NCBI RefSeq assembly: GCF_013372125.1
Contig: NZ_CP053826.1
Span: forward strand, 1,426,001-1,490,000
Direction of reading: 5' to 3'
DNA: 64,000 nucleotides
Source of the DNA: Campylobacter curvus
GTDB taxonomy: Bacteria; Campylobacterota; Campylobacteria; Campylobacterales; Campylobacteraceae
The notes under the pieces are model-generated. The model was not told the origin of the DNA. It saw nothing but the letters and a program-made list of their open reading frames with translations, and made no database searches. The position numbers and the translations under genes are program-made. This document shows, piece by piece, positions 34,871 through 45,624 of this stretch; position 1 is the first letter of the stretch; every line of letters starts with the position of its first letter.

Positions 34871-35485
34871 TTGCAAACCGTATCCGAAATTTACAGCGCA
34901 AAGACCGAGATCAAAAAATCTACTTTCCTAAGCTACCTCCTGCCGATCGCTAAATTTGAAGAATTTCACGAAATTTTAAGGTCAGATCATCCAAAAGCCG
35001 CACATATCGTCTGGGCTTACAGAAAACTGAACAAATACGCCCAGATCATCGAGGCTCAAAGCGATGACGGCGAGCCAAAAGGCACATCAGGGCAGCCTTG
35101 TTTGAACGCTTTGCGAGGAGCTCGGCTAATAGACACGGCAGTGCTGGTGGTGCGATATTTTGGAGGCGTAAAGCTTGGTACGGGCGGGCTTGTGAGAGCT
35201 TACGGCGGAGCTGCAAATCTAGCGATAAACGAGGCGAATTTAGAAATTTTCGAGCAAAAAGATATATGCGGCTTTTTCGTGCCGTTTTCATTGACAGCTA
35301 GGTTTGAGCATTTCTTACAAAAGCAAAATTTAGAGGCTAAACGCGAATTTAACGAGGATGGAGCGATATGGCGGGTGGAATTTAACGAGGATGAATTTAA
35401 CGCGTTTTATGATTTCGCTCACCACTTTGAGGCGCAAAATTTCGCCTTTTTAGCCATACCGCTCTTTGCAAGGCGTATTTTTTAA
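34871..35485 (+). CDS. YigZ/IMPACT family protein
   Basis: A 204-residue member of the YigZ (UPF0029/IMPACT) family. The N-terminal domain has KSTFLSYLLPI, AAHIVWAYR, DDGEPKGTSGQP and VVRYFGGVKLGTGGLVRAYG, all diagnostic, and a ferredoxin-like C-terminal domain follows. The molecular role is unclear; relatives affect translation regulation. The best start is TTG 34871, after an AGGCG-type site. A TATCAT -10-like word at 34835-34840 is preceded by TTTTTGC, in the Campylobacter style. Confidence 0.85.
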   Translation: MQTVSEIYSAKTEIKKSTFLSYLLPIAKFEEFHEILRSDHPKAAHIVWAYRKLNKYAQIIEAQSDDGEPKGTSGQPCLNALRGARLIDTAVLVVRYFGGVKLGTGGLVRAYGGAANLAINEANLEIFEQKDICGFFVPFSLTARFEHFLQKQNLEAKREFNEDGAIWRVEFNEDEFNAFYDFAHHFEAQNFAFLAIPLFARRIF

Positions 35486-35525
35486 GCCTATGAGGTGTAA
35501 AATCACAAAATTTTAAGGTAAGATC

Positions 35526-36338
35526 ATGAGCACTTGGAACGATATCTACAACCACTTTGACCCCGTCGCCTTCACGCTTTTTGACTTTAGCGTGCATTGG
35601 TACGGCATAATGTATATCTTAGCCCTACTTAGCGCGCTAGGGGCGGCAAAATACTTTGTCAAAAAGGACAATATCCCGATAACGGACGCACTTTTGGATA
35701 ATTACTTTTTTTGGGTGGAGATCGGCGTGATACTTGGAGCCAGGCTCGGATACATCGCGATCTACTCCGGTGAGGCGGTTTATTTTTTCACTCATCCTTG
35801 GCAGATTTTCAACCCCTTTCACAACGGCGAATTTGTCGGTATCCGAGGCATGAGCTATCACGGGGCGGTAGTTGGATTTTTACTAGCGACGATACTATTT
35901 TGTAAAAAATACAAGCAAAATTTATGGCAGCTGCTCGATCTGTGCGCACTTTGTATCCCGTTCGGGTATATATTCGGACGTATCGGAAATTTTTTAAACC
36001 AAGAGCTCTTTGGCAGAGCGACAGATGTGAGCTGGGGCATAAATGTATTTGGGATTTTAAGACACCCTTCGCAGCTTTACGAAGCCGCACTCGAGGGTCT
36101 AGTCGTTTTCTTAATCCTCTTTTTCTACCGTAAATTTAAAAAATTTGACGGCGAGCTCATCGCACTTTATGCGATACTATACACGCTAGCTCGCTTTATC
36201 TGCGAGTTTTTTAGAGAGCCTGATGCAGGGATAGGCTTTATCATATTTGGCCTTTCTATGGGGCAGATATTATCAATTTTGATGTTTTTTGGCGGAATTC
36301 TGGCGTATTTCTTTTTGAAAAAAAATTATATTAAATAG
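35526..36338 (+). CDS. lgt: Prolipoprotein diacylglyceryl transferase
   Basis: Lgt attaches diacylglycerol to the lipobox cysteine of lipoproteins. The 270-residue protein has about seven membrane helices. The conserved segments are [14 protein letters not shown] and the signature [15 protein letters not shown], plus RHPSQLYEA. It acts at the inner membrane on substrates such as the FlgP-like and other lipoproteins encoded in this window. Confidence 0.95.
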   Translation: MSTWNDIYNHFDPVAFTLFDFSVHWYGIMYILALLSALGAAKYFVKKDNIPITDALLDNYFFWVEIGVILGARLGYIAIYSGEAVYFFTHPWQIFNPFHNGEFVGIRGMSYHGAVVGFLLATILFCKKYKQNLWQLLDLCALCIPFGYIFGRIGNFLNQELFGRATDVSWGINVFGILRHPSQLYEAALEGLVVFLILFFYRKFKKFDGELIALYAILYTLARFICEFFREPDAGIGFIIFGLSMGQILSILMFFGGILAYFFLKKNYIK

Positions 36339-36366
36339 TTTAACTTAGTTTAAAGTTATATAGGTG

Positions 36367-36372
36367 TATAAT
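36367..36372 (+). promoter_or_regulatory. -10 box of the frdCAB operon
   Basis: TATAAT preceded by TG lies 49 bases before the frdC ATG at 36421. A longer in-frame extension of frdC would begin on top of this box, which supports the downstream start. Confidence 0.65.
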
Positions 36373-36420
36373 CGCCGCAAAAGAAAACCAAATATTAATA
36401 AATTCTTAGAAGGAGTGCTC

Positions 36421-37122
36421 ATGGTTGGGCTTATAGAGGGTTTCCTCGGTAAGCAGGCAGACTGCAAAAAGAGTCGTGTGCCTGCGGTTTTTGATAGGTG
36501 GCAGAGTATAACGGGTTTTATTCTTGCCTGTTTCATACTATGTCACATGGTATTCACTTCGACTATTCTACTTGGCAAAGATGCGTTCAATGCAGTCGTA
36601 GAATTTGCGGAAGCCAGCTTTTTGATCAAAGGCGGGTTACCTATCGTAACAAATTTGATAGCCGCTGTGATCTTCGTCGTTTTCATCGCTCATGCTTTCT
36701 TAGCGATGAGGAAATTTCCCGCCAACTTTAGACAGCTTATAATGTTTAAAGGACACAAAGATCGCATGAAGCACTGGGATACGACGCTTTGGTGGTTTCA
36801 GTTTTTGACAGGATTTGCACTATTTTTCACTGCGAGCGCTCATTTGGTCGATATCGTTTTCAATCCGCATAAGATAACAGCCGAGCATTCGGCGGCAAAT
36901 TTCCATACTTTAGAATTTTTCTATTTTGCATTGCTTGTTTTTATGGTAGTGCATGCCGGCGTAGGAATGTATCGTTTATATGTCAAATGGATAAGTATTG
37001 AGGGTGCTAATAAACAAGAGATGTTTGCAAAAAGAAACAGAGTCAAAACTATAATTTTTGCAATCTTTGGAGTGCTCGCATTAATCGCATTAATCGCTGA
37101 TTTTGTTTGGGTCAGCCTTTAG
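36421..37122 (+). CDS. frdC: Fumarate reductase cytochrome b subunit
   Basis: FrdC anchors the complex and carries two b hemes that accept electrons from menaquinol. The 233-residue product begins MVGLIEGFLGK after AAGGAGTG. Five membrane helices are visible with heme-ligand histidines in CHMVFTS, IAHAFLAM, SAHLVDIV and VVHAGVGMY. The order frdC-frdA-frdB is usual in epsilonproteobacteria (Wolinella type). Confidence 0.95.
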   Translation: MVGLIEGFLGKQADCKKSRVPAVFDRWQSITGFILACFILCHMVFTSTILLGKDAFNAVVEFAEASFLIKGGLPIVTNLIAAVIFVVFIAHAFLAMRKFPANFRQLIMFKGHKDRMKHWDTTLWWFQFLTGFALFFTASAHLVDIVFNPHKITAEHSAANFHTLEFFYFALLVFMVVHAGVGMYRLYVKWISIEGANKQEMFAKRNRVKTIIFAIFGVLALIALIADFVWVSL

Positions 37123-37143
37123 TTTGGTAAATAGGAGCTAAAA

Positions 37144-39132
37144 ATGAATGTAAAATATTGTGATGCATTGGTTATAGGCGGAGGTCTTGCGGGACTACGA
37201 GCTGCGGTCGCGGCTGGCGAAAAGGGACTTAGCACGATAGTTTTGAGCCTTATCCCGGTCAAACGCTCTCACTCGGCAGCCGCACAAGGCGGTATGCAAG
37301 CGTCTTTGGGAAATTCAAAAATGAGCGAAGGCGACAACGAGGACGTGCATTTTGCCGATACGGTAAAGGGAAGCGACTGGGGCTGTGACCAAACGGTCGC
37401 GCGTATGTTTTGCCAAACCGCTCCAAAAGCGATTAGAGAGCTTGCAGCTTGGGGCGTGCCATGGACCAGGATAACAAAGGGCGAGCGAAGTGCCATCATC
37501 AACGCTCAAAAAACCACTATTGTCGAAAAAGAAGAGGTGCATGGACTCATCCACTCTCGCGACTTTGGCGGCACTAAAAAATGGCGCACCTGCTACACTG
37601 CTGACGCGACCGGACACACCATGCTCTTTGCCGTGGCGAACGAAGCGCTAAAACACAACGTAGAAATCCACGACCGTAAAGAAGCGATCGCTCTCATCCA
37701 CGAAAACAACCGCTGTTACGGCGCGATAGTCCGCGATCTAGTGACCGGCGAGATCATCGCCTACGTATCAAAAGGCACGCTCATCGCAACCGGTGGCTAC
37801 GGACGCGTTTATAAACACACTACAAACGCCGTCGTGTGCGAGGGTATAGGTGCTGCGATCGCACTAGAAACTGGCGTAGCACAGCTTGGCAATATGGAAG
37901 CGGTGCAGTTTCACCCGACTCCGATCGTACCAAGCGGAATTTTGCTAACGGAGGGTTGCCGCGGTGACGGCGGAATTTTACGTGATGTCGATGGCTACCG
38001 CTTTATGCCAGACTATGAACCGGAGAAAAAAGAGCTCGCCAGCCGCGACGTCGTGAGCCGCCGTATCATGGAGCACATCAGAAAAGGCAAAGGCGTCAAA
38101 AGCCCTTACGGCGAGCATGTCTGGCTAGATATCAGTATACTTGGCCGCGAACACATCGAGAAAAATTTACGCGACGTGCAAGAAATTTGTATGATATTTA
38201 ACGGCATCGATCCGGCAGACGAAGGTCCAAAGGGCTGGGCACCAATCCTGCCTATGCAGCACTACTCTATGGGCGGCATAAAAACAAAGCCAACAGGCGA
38301 GAGCCCGACGCTAGCCGGACTATTTAGCGCTGGCGAAGCTGCATGCTGGGATATGCACGGCTTTAACCGCCTTGGTGGAAATTCCGTATCAGAGACTGTC
38401 GTAGCGGGTATGATCGTGGGTGATTATTTCGCAGATTTCTGCGCGAGCCATGAGATAGATATAAAGACCGAAAATTTAGAAAAATTCGTCAAAAAAGAGA
38501 CTGATTATCTACAAGGACTACTTGATAAAGAGGGCAAATACAATGTCTTTGAGATCAAAAACCGCATGAAAGATGTGATGTGGGAGCACGTAGCCATCTT
38601 TAGAACGGGCGAGGGCCTCGAAAAAGCCGTCAAAGAGCTTGAAGAGCTTTACAAAAAATCGCTTGATGTCAAGGTAACGAACAAAACGCTATTTGGCAAC
38701 CCTGAGTTAGAAGAGGCTTACCGCGTTCCAAAAATGCTAAAACTAGCCCTTTGTATCGCTTACGGCGCACTCTTACGCACCGAAAGCCGCGGGGCGCATT
38801 ATAGAGAGGACTACACCAAGCGCGACGATCTAAACTGGCTAAGCAGGACTCTAACGAGCTGGAAAGAAGGCGCTACGATGCCGACAGTCGAATATGAAGC
38901 GCTTGATATAATGAAGATGGAAATTCCACCTGCATTTAGAGGATACGGTGCCAAAGGTAACATCATCGAGCATCCTGACAGCGCGAAACGCCAAGCGCAA
39001 GTCGATGAGATCCGCGAGAAAATGCAAGCCGAGGGCAAAGGAAGATATGAAATTCAAGAGGCTTTGATGCACTACGAGCTTCAGCCAAAATATAAAGCAC
39101 CAAATGAAAGAGCAGGTATAGGTTATGAGTAG
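37144..39132 (+). CDS. frdA: Fumarate reductase flavoprotein subunit
   Basis: A 662-residue catalytic subunit reducing fumarate to succinate. The dinucleotide-binding motif is [16 protein letters not shown], and H43 in [13 protein letters not shown] is the covalent FAD site. Substrate residues lie in [16 protein letters not shown] and SRRIMEHI, with the helical HYSMGGI motif later. The gene ends in TAG inside the first codons of frdB (8-base overlap), so TAG serves as a real stop in this genome. Confidence 0.97.
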   Translation: MNVKYCDALVIGGGLAGLRAAVAAGEKGLSTIVLSLIPVKRSHSAAAQGGMQASLGNSKMSEGDNEDVHFADTVKGSDWGCDQTVARMFCQTAPKAIRELAAWGVPWTRITKGERSAIINAQKTTIVEKEEVHGLIHSRDFGGTKKWRTCYTADATGHTMLFAVANEALKHNVEIHDRKEAIALIHENNRCYGAIVRDLVTGEIIAYVSKGTLIATGGYGRVYKHTTNAVVCEGIGAAIALETGVAQLGNMEAVQFHPTPIVPSGILLTEGCRGDGGILRDVDGYRFMPDYEPEKKELASRDVVSRRIMEHIRKGKGVKSPYGEHVWLDISILGREHIEKNLRDVQEICMIFNGIDPADEGPKGWAPILPMQHYSMGGIKTKPTGESPTLAGLFSAGEAACWDMHGFNRLGGNSVSETVVAGMIVGDYFADFCASHEIDIKTENLEKFVKKETDYLQGLLDKEGKYNVFEIKNRMKDVMWEHVAIFRTGEGLEKAVKELEELYKKSLDVKVTNKTLFGNPELEEAYRVPKMLKLALCIAYGALLRTESRGAHYREDYTKRDDLNWLSRTLTSWKEGATMPTVEYEALDIMKMEIPPAFRGYGAKGNIIEHPDSAKRQAQVDEIREKMQAEGKGRYEIQEALMHYELQPKYKAPNERAGIGYE

Positions 39133-39844
39133 GAAAATCACGATAAAAGCGTTCAAATACAATCCGCAAAGCAAAATTTCAAAGCCGCATTTTGCCTCTT
39201 ACGAGCTAGAGGAAACCGACGGTATGACTTTGTTTATTGCGTTAAATGTCATCAGGGAGAAATTTGACCCTGATCTTAGCTTTGACTTTGTTTGTCGCGC
39301 GGGCATCTGCGGTAGCTGCGGCATGCTAGTAAACGGCAAGCCTAGTCTTGCGTGCAGGACGCTTACTAAGGACTTCCCAAGTGGCGTCATCGAGCTTATG
39401 CCGCTTCCGGTGTTTAAGCTATTAAAAGATCTAAGCGTAGATACCGGTAACTGGATGAACGCTATGAGTAGGCGCGTAGAGAGCTGGATACACTCCGATC
39501 ACGTCACTGACATATCAAAGCTTGAAGAAAAGGTCGAGCCGGAGGTCGCTCAGGAGGTTTTCGAGCTAGATCGCTGCATAGAGTGCGGTATCTGCGTCGC
39601 AGCGTGCGGCACAGCCATCATGAGACCTGATTTCATCGGTGCTGTGGGACTTAACCGCGTGGCTCGTTTCAAGATAGACGCGCTTGATAAGAGGACCGAC
39701 GAGGACTTTTACGAGCTCATCGGAGACGATGACGGGGTATTTGGCTGTATGACGCTGCTAGGCTGCGAAGACAACTGCCCAAAACACCTACCGCTTCAAA
39801 GCAGGATCGCATATATGCGCCGTAAAATGGCGGTTATTAAATAA
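39125..39844 (+). CDS. frdB: Fumarate reductase iron-sulfur subunit
   Basis: A 239-residue subunit linking heme b to FAD through three clusters. The [2Fe-2S] cysteines are in [21 protein letters not shown], and the C-terminal clusters use [12 protein letters not shown] and [12 protein letters not shown]. It overlaps frdA and is followed by a strong terminator. Confidence 0.96.
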   Translation: MSRKITIKAFKYNPQSKISKPHFASYELEETDGMTLFIALNVIREKFDPDLSFDFVCRAGICGSCGMLVNGKPSLACRTLTKDFPSGVIELMPLPVFKLLKDLSVDTGNWMNAMSRRVESWIHSDHVTDISKLEEKVEPEVAQEVFELDRCIECGICVAACGTAIMRPDFIGAVGLNRVARFKIDALDKRTDEDFYELIGDDDGVFGCMTLLGCEDNCPKHLPLQSRIAYMRRKMAVIK

Positions 39845-39856
39845 CTTATCTCCTTC

Positions 39857-39889
39857 GTGTCGCGTGAAGAAATTTGCGCGACACTTTTT
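39857..39889 (+). terminator. Terminator of frdCAB
   Basis: Stem GTGTCGCG (39857-39864) and CGCGACAC (39877-39884), followed by TTTTT, 13 bases after the frdB stop. Confidence 0.9.
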
Positions 39890-40025
39890 AAATTTACAAA
39901 AATATCATACTTCGTCCGACGAACAAATCTGCACTTTTAAGTCTGTAGACTCTATGAATGAGATGAAAAACGAGCGTAGAATTTAAGAGTAAAAGAGCCA
40001 GTAGTGATAGCTCACGATAAACTGA

Positions 40026-40055
40026 ATTTAGGGGCAAAGCCGCCCCTAAATTTTT
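40026..40055. terminator. Hairpin after the porin gene
   Basis: TTTAGGGGC and GCCCCTAAA pair around a 6-base loop directly after the minus-strand stop of the porin gene. A T-run on the plus strand (TTTTT) also makes it a possible second terminator for frd read-through. Confidence 0.75.
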
Positions 40056-41433
40056 AGTTCAAGAGATTAAATTTATAAGTTAGCTGCAACCAAAGCTCGT
40101 TGTTATCAGGCTTTGTTACTGCACCGTTTGCCGCGTGATTTTCTCTCTCAAGCGCTACGTAAGTCGCAGATGCGCTTAGACCTTTTACATAAGGGATATC
40201 GTAGCTAGCTATCGCAGCCCAGCCCTTTACATCCATATGAGTTCCTTTTTGTTGTCCGATAGAGTCGCCTTTATGGGTGTTATGCGACAACGTATCTTGC
40301 TCACCCTTTAGCCATTGTAAAGATGTCTTGAGCCCCTTTACACCGATCGCACCAAAGTCATATCCAAGCGTGATCTTATGTATATCCATGCCAGCGTAGT
40401 TTGTAAATACGAAAGGTCCGCGGATAGGAAGCGCGGTATATGAGCCAGGTCCATTGCCTATGCCAAGGATCATCGCATCGTCATCGCTCACGGTCGAATA
40501 CGCATAAGATGCGCTAAATCCAAACAGCTCCGAGATACCTACTCTAAAATTCCACATATCGCCGTCTAAATGCGCGTTATCCATCGCCCCATTTACGCGT
40601 GAGCCCTTATACATCACGTCAAAACCAAGCTTAAATGCGTCAAACGGTAGCTTATAGTTGGCCTCTAGATTGTATAAATTCACATCGTCTTTATTACCAG
40701 CGAAGTACTCGACCTCTGTGGCTCTGGCATAGGCTGCCGTTAGCTTGAGGCCCGGGATAGATTGATTTGAGATAGCGCCTGTAAAGATGTTGTCAAATTT
40801 AAGCGCATAAGGTCCAAGCCCGCCAAAGATCACTCTATCTTTAAACGTCGGCGCTCTACCTACGTCGTCACGGTCAAATTTACTGCCGGCACGATCCATC
40901 GCGACCTTACTCCTGCCTTGGAATTTATAAAACCAAGCCGCTCTTAGCGAAGTGTCCGGGATGTCTTTGTTCTCTATGCTCACACCCTCGAATGCCTCTT
41001 TAAAGGCGCGAGTGTAGTTTCCTGCGACCAGCGGAGAGACGTAGTACTGGCGTCCGGCTTTGATGTCGGTCTTGCCTATGGAGTATCCTAGGTATAACTC
41101 CGAAAGCACCGCGCCGTTAGCGTACCACTCTTTGTCATACATCGTTTTGGCATTTTTCTCCGGGCTAAACGGCGAGCCGTAGGCTTGACCGGTAGCGCCT
41201 ATCCTAAATCCATAAAGCGGATCGGTGACGTAGCCCAGCTCAAGTCCGATGCCAAAGATGTTTTCGTTATGCATCGAAAGTCTTTCATCGGTCTGATCGG
41301 CATAAGTAGCCTTTATAGTTCCGCTGAGCTTGCCTTTTGTGAAAGCCTCTGCGAGCGTGTCGGCAGCGTTAGCGTAACTCAAGCAACCAAGCGCAACAGC
41401 CGCGACTAAACTAAGTTTGCCTAGTTTCATCAT
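40054..41433 (-). CDS. OprD-family outer membrane porin
   Basis: A 459-residue protein with a signal peptide (MMKLGKLSLVAAVALGCLSYANA) and alternating amphipathic strands typical of an outer-membrane barrel, ending in an aromatic-containing strand (LWLQLTYKFNLLN). Segments such as LAEAFTKGKLSGTIKATYAD and DTSLRAAWFYKFQGR match the OprD-like porins of campylobacters. These let small solutes, possibly peptides or carboxylates, through the outer membrane. The substrate cannot be named. TATAAT lies at 41491-41496 on the minus strand. Confidence 0.85.
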   Translation of the reverse strand: MMKLGKLSLVAAVALGCLSYANAADTLAEAFTKGKLSGTIKATYADQTDERLSMHNENIFGIGLELGYVTDPLYGFRIGATGQAYGSPFSPEKNAKTMYDKEWYANGAVLSELYLGYSIGKTDIKAGRQYYVSPLVAGNYTRAFKEAFEGVSIENKDIPDTSLRAAWFYKFQGRSKVAMDRAGSKFDRDDVGRAPTFKDRVIFGGLGPYALKFDNIFTGAISNQSIPGLKLTAAYARATEVEYFAGNKDDVNLYNLEANYKLPFDAFKLGFDVMYKGSRVNGAMDNAHLDGDMWNFRVGISELFGFSASYAYSTVSDDDAMILGIGNGPGSYTALPIRGPFVFTNYAGMDIHKITLGYDFGAIGVKGLKTSLQWLKGEQDTLSHNTHKGDSIGQQKGTHMDVKGWAAIASYDIPYVKGLSASATYVALERENHAANGAVTKPDNNELWLQLTYKFNLLN

Positions 41434-41490
41434 GAACTCCTTATAAAAATTTTAAATATTTAATATAAAAATTAAATATTTTGTTTCAGT

Positions 41491-41496
41491 ATTATA
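41491..41496 (-). promoter_or_regulatory. -10 box of the porin gene
   Basis: TATAAT on the minus strand, preceded by GTGT and followed by a leader of about 57 bases that is very A/T-rich, then AAGGAG and the ATG. Confidence 0.6.
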
Positions 41497-41644
41497 ACAC
41501 ACGAAGTAAAATTTCCCTAAAAATTTCACTATTTTTGATAAACAAATGGCAACAAAGTCACACTATTCTCACAAAACGCTTGATAGCTTTGTAAGCAAAT
41601 ATATACTAAAATCTATCTAAATTTTAAACGTTCAAAGAGCGAAA

Positions 41645-43768
41645 ATGGATAAATTTTTGACCGAAATTTGGGGCGGTGTGAAGCTTTTCTTAGACCAAAG
41701 AGTCCAAATGATAGCCGATGAAAGAGATCTGGCGATCTTGCTAGCGTGCAATGCCCTAAACTACGATAGGTTTATAGCTATAAGCGAATTTAGGCAGATA
41801 CTTCACTCGCTTGGTCTAAGAGCTGATGTTTACAGCGTGCAAACAGCGCAAATAGGCGCTATCAACGCACTAAGATCATCTAAGATCTCAAAAAACAAAG
41901 TGATCAGGGCATTAAAAAGACTAGAAAATGAAAATATCATAAGCGAAGCTGAATTTATAAATTTAGAATTTTTTTTAAATTCTATAAGCCAAGACAGCAT
42001 CAAAGCAGACACAGAGACAAAGATCAAACAAGTCGATGTCTTTCACGAAAAGATCGACAAGCTAAACGCTATTTGCGAGAAGATCTGCTCGCTTGGCGGC
42101 AGTGAAATTTCAATCAGCAAGGCAAAGGCGGCAAGGCAAAAGATAGAGGAGCTTAAATTTAATATCGTAGTGACCGGCGTCGTCAACGCAGGCAAATCAA
42201 CGCTATTAAACGCCTTGCTAAACGCTAAAATTTTGGGCACTTCAAATGTGCCCGAGACCATAAATTTAAGTATCTTGAAATTCGCTAGCGAGCCTTACGC
42301 GAAGGTAAATTTTTGGAGCAAAAGCGAGCTAAAAGAGCTTGGTGTAGCCATTTCTAGCGAGCCGACCGACCTTACAGGAAGCAGCATAGCCATACAAACA
42401 AACGAGCTTAAAAACTACACTTCGGCCGGCTCGGCGCATGCAAAGCTCGTTAAAAGCGTCGAACTTTACGAAAATTTAGAGCTTTTAAAGGACAACATCC
42501 GCATCATAGACACACCGGGCATCGATGACGCGGTGTTTTTAAGAGAGCGACTGGTGCGGGATTTCATGAGCGAGTGCGATTTGATGGTACATCTGATGAA
42601 CGTCTCTCAAAGCACCACGCAAAAAGACGTGGAATTCATCGAGCAAAGCGTGCACGGCTCACATATCGTGAAGCTGGTAGTCGTTTTGACACATGTCGAT
42701 CTTTTAAACAATGACGAACTAAACGAGGTCACCAGCTATACCAAAAAGCGCATGAACGAACGCTTTGGTGACAAAAACAACGATCTTGAAGTGAAATTTT
42801 TTGCTATCAGCGCCAAAAACTACCTAGACGGTAAGCCAAATAGCGGCGTAGAGGAGTTTAAAGAGTATCTTTACGAGACGTTTTTTGGGGCTAATAGCGA
42901 GAAGTCACGCCTTAGCCTTGAGGCTTACAAAAAGGAGCTTAACGGCGTTTGCGAGGAGCTCTTGGCTCAAACCACGCAAAGTATCTTAAATTTAAGCGGT
43001 TCGAATTTAAGCCTGAACGAGGAATTCAACGAGCTAAACGAGCAAGAAGCGGCACTGAAAAGTGAGTTTGAAGCGCTGTCTCAAACGGCGCAGGAGCAAC
43101 TAAATAGGCTCGATGTCTCGGGGCTTGAGGCAAATTTTAGCACCGGGCTAAAAATGCTGGCTCAAAGCCTGCAAGAGCGCATCTTAAGAGAAGCGGACTT
43201 TGCCGGACGAAAGAAAGAAAAACTAGAAGCAAAACGCATGAACTACATCGTGCAAAGCACGCTAAGTGATGGCATCATAAGCCTGATGCGCCAAAACAGA
43301 AACGAAATTTTAAGCCGCATAAAAGCTTGCAGGAGCGACATATCACTGAAATTTCAGGGCTTTTTGCAAGATAAAAAAGAGGAAATTTTTAGCATAAACG
43401 ACTATTTGAAGCTAAAAGGGATCGTTTTTGACACGGCAAAGGTGTGCGAGTGCGCCGTCAAATCGGTAAATTTAGGCACTAAAGAGATAGCGGTAGCACT
43501 AAATGCCGCGCTAGAGGAGTTTTTAGGCGATGAGAAGATCAAAAATTTCGTATTTGAGCTGAGCCGTTTTGAAAAGGACGAATTCATAAAAGAGATAAAA
43601 GATGCCGTGCAAAGCAAAGAGGAGCTTTTTAAAGCAAGCTGCGAGCGCCTAAAAAAAGAAGTCGCACTACTAAATAGCACGAGCGAGGACGTCTCGGCGA
43701 AGCTCTTGGGCCTTCAAGGCCTAAAAAACGATCTAAACGCCATCATCTCGGAGCTAAAAGATGTTTGA
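41645..43768 (+). CDS. Bacterial dynamin-like protein, first of a pair
   Basis: A 707-residue GTPase resembling C. jejuni Cj0411 (DLP1), part of a membrane-tethering dynamin pair. An N-terminal helical region (about 1-140) precedes the G domain: P-loop GVVNAGKS (178-185), IIDTPGID (G3) and VVVLTHVDLL (G4-like TxxD). Long coiled-coil segments (about 445-520 and the C-terminus) form the stalk. It overlaps the second GTPase gene by 8 bases. Its place after frdCAB and a porin matches the C. jejuni neighbourhood as I recall. TATACT at 41602-41607 is a possible -10. Confidence 0.88.
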   Translation: MDKFLTEIWGGVKLFLDQRVQMIADERDLAILLACNALNYDRFIAISEFRQILHSLGLRADVYSVQTAQIGAINALRSSKISKNKVIRALKRLENENIISEAEFINLEFFLNSISQDSIKADTETKIKQVDVFHEKIDKLNAICEKICSLGGSEISISKAKAARQKIEELKFNIVVTGVVNAGKSTLLNALLNAKILGTSNVPETINLSILKFASEPYAKVNFWSKSELKELGVAISSEPTDLTGSSIAIQTNELKNYTSAGSAHAKLVKSVELYENLELLKDNIRIIDTPGIDDAVFLRERLVRDFMSECDLMVHLMNVSQSTTQKDVEFIEQSVHGSHIVKLVVVLTHVDLLNNDELNEVTSYTKKRMNERFGDKNNDLEVKFFAISAKNYLDGKPNSGVEEFKEYLYETFFGANSEKSRLSLEAYKKELNGVCEELLAQTTQSILNLSGSNLSLNEEFNELNEQEAALKSEFEALSQTAQEQLNRLDVSGLEANFSTGLKMLAQSLQERILREADFAGRKKEKLEAKRMNYIVQSTLSDGIISLMRQNRNEILSRIKACRSDISLKFQGFLQDKKEEIFSINDYLKLKGIVFDTAKVCECAVKSVNLGTKEIAVALNAALEEFLGDEKIKNFVFELSRFEKDEFIKEIKDAVQSKEELFKASCERLKKEVALLNSTSEDVSAKLLGLQGLKNDLNAIISELKDV

Positions 43769-45608
43769 AAAATTTATAAACGCCTACAAAATGGCATATT
43801 TCAAGATATTTGGCGATGATTTTTACGGGCGTTTCAAACGCTTTGAAAACGAGCTAATTGAGCCTAAATTTCACGCAAGTACGCAGCTAAAAGATGAGCT
43901 AAGAAAGCTTGATCTTTTCATCAACGAGCCCGTCACTATCGCGATCGTCGGGCAGTTTTCAAGCGGTAAATCGACATTTTTAAACGCACTTTTGGGTCGC
44001 GAAATTTTGCCCACAGGAGTGACGCCCGTGACAGCAAAGCTCACCCACATCAGATACGGGCAAAGCTACGCGCTAAGAGTAGATTATAAAAACGGCAAAG
44101 AGCTGAATTTAGACGTGAGCGAAATAGCTAAATTTGTCGATCAGCGCGTGTTTGGCGACGATGTGAAGCAGCTTTGCATATATGCGCCGGTGCCGCTTTT
44201 AAAGAGCGTGAATTTCATCGATACGCCGGGGCTCAACTCGCTTTCAAACTCCGATACGAACATAACCAAAGAGGTGCTAAAAGACGTCGCTGGCGTCATC
44301 TGGCTAAGCCTCATAGAAAACGCCGCAAGAGCGAGCGAGCTAAACGACCTGAACGAATTTTTGGCAAACAGCGACAAACTGGCTATTTGCGTGCTAAATC
44401 AAAAAGACAAGCTAAGTCAAAGCGAGCTTGAAAACGTGCTGGATCACGCGCGCACGACATATAAAAATTTCTTCGCTCAAATCATCGCGATCTCCGCCAA
44501 ACAAGCCATCGAGACGCAAAAACAAAACGACTGCAAGCTAGCTGAAATTTCAAATTTCGCCGCCGTTACGAGCGCCATAGAGCGGCATTTCTCAAACGAA
44601 AATTTAAAGCATAATTTCGTCCTTAAAAAATGCGCCGCTATAGTGCGCGCAAACATAGACCAGCACGAGCATATCGAGAGTATCTATAAAGATGCGGGCG
44701 AAATTTTACAAAATTTCGACGACGCCCTTGATGAAAGCTTGAAGGCGCTCGCACTGGAATTTAGACCAAAGATAGAGCTTGCTTTTAACGAGCTAAAGCA
44801 AATAGCCAAGCAGATCGCAGACGAGATACAAGCTAGTCTAAAGCCTTTTAAAAAGTCAAGGTTCGAGCTTAAAAAGAGGCTTTTAAAAGGCCAATACTAC
44901 GAAAAAAGCGAATACGAGATGATGAGCTTTGACAATGATGAAATTTTCTCCAAGCTCATCTACAACGACACGAAACTAGCGAAATTTTTTAGGATATACC
45001 GAAGAGATCTGGGCACTTTACAAAGCGAGCTGTGCGCCAAAATAGATGAAATTTACGCACATCTTGAGCGTGAGTTCATGATATATAAAGCTAGGTTTGA
45101 AAGTATCCGTAAAGAGGAGGCGGTGCACTCTGATATCGAATTTGCCGCGATAAGGACATACGCCGGGCAGGTTTATGAGATGTTTTTAAGAGATTACGAG
45201 ACGGCAAAATTCAAGCAGCTACAAAAGATCTCGCTCTTTTTTGACAAGCTAAACCTCAAGGTCGCGGCAAACTACGAAAACGCGATTAAAATAGCGGTGC
45301 ATTTTATCAAAGAAAAGATCGACAACGCCGCGCTATCATACGAAAAAGACCCGTTACATTTCTCGCTTTTCATCCCTGGCGCGAACGAAATTTACGAGCG
45401 GGTGCTGACATCGCTAAATTTATACGAGTTTGAGAACGAAATGCTAGGCAATGCGTCCTTTTTGAATAAAATTTTAAACGCCTTGGCTGAGGAATTTCAC
45501 GAGCTAAAGGGCGCAAAGATGGAAAAAATTTCTCGATTAGCCGCTCGCCACGAGGTGCTGAAAAACGAGCTTTTACGAATCGGCAAGGAGTTTGGTTCTG
45601 GTTTATAA
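43761..45608 (+). CDS. Bacterial dynamin-like protein, second of a pair
   Basis: A 615-residue GTPase resembling C. jejuni Cj0412 (DLP2). The P-loop is GQFSSGKS (64-71), followed by GVTPVTAKLTHIRYG (switch I with Thr), FIDTPGLNSL (G3) and CVLNQKDKL (G4, NQKD). The rest is helical with a hydrophobic paddle-like segment around PLHFSLFIPG. The pair is thought to assemble as a heterotetramer bridging membranes. The conserved overlap supports equal expression. Confidence 0.88.
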   Translation: MFEKFINAYKMAYFKIFGDDFYGRFKRFENELIEPKFHASTQLKDELRKLDLFINEPVTIAIVGQFSSGKSTFLNALLGREILPTGVTPVTAKLTHIRYGQSYALRVDYKNGKELNLDVSEIAKFVDQRVFGDDVKQLCIYAPVPLLKSVNFIDTPGLNSLSNSDTNITKEVLKDVAGVIWLSLIENAARASELNDLNEFLANSDKLAICVLNQKDKLSQSELENVLDHARTTYKNFFAQIIAISAKQAIETQKQNDCKLAEISNFAAVTSAIERHFSNENLKHNFVLKKCAAIVRANIDQHEHIESIYKDAGEILQNFDDALDESLKALALEFRPKIELAFNELKQIAKQIADEIQASLKPFKKSRFELKKRLLKGQYYEKSEYEMMSFDNDEIFSKLIYNDTKLAKFFRIYRRDLGTLQSELCAKIDEIYAHLEREFMIYKARFESIRKEEAVHSDIEFAAIRTYAGQVYEMFLRDYETAKFKQLQKISLFFDKLNLKVAANYENAIKIAVHFIKEKIDNAALSYEKDPLHFSLFIPGANEIYERVLTSLNLYEFENEMLGNASFLNKILNALAEEFHELKGAKMEKISRLAARHEVLKNELLRIGKEFGSGL

Positions 45609-45624
45609 ATCAAAAGGAGTCAAA

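Noticed and set aside
36364-36420. Upstream extension of frdC
   Set aside because: The extension begins on the -10 box and adds residues not typical of FrdC; ATG 36421 has AAGGAG at proper spacing.
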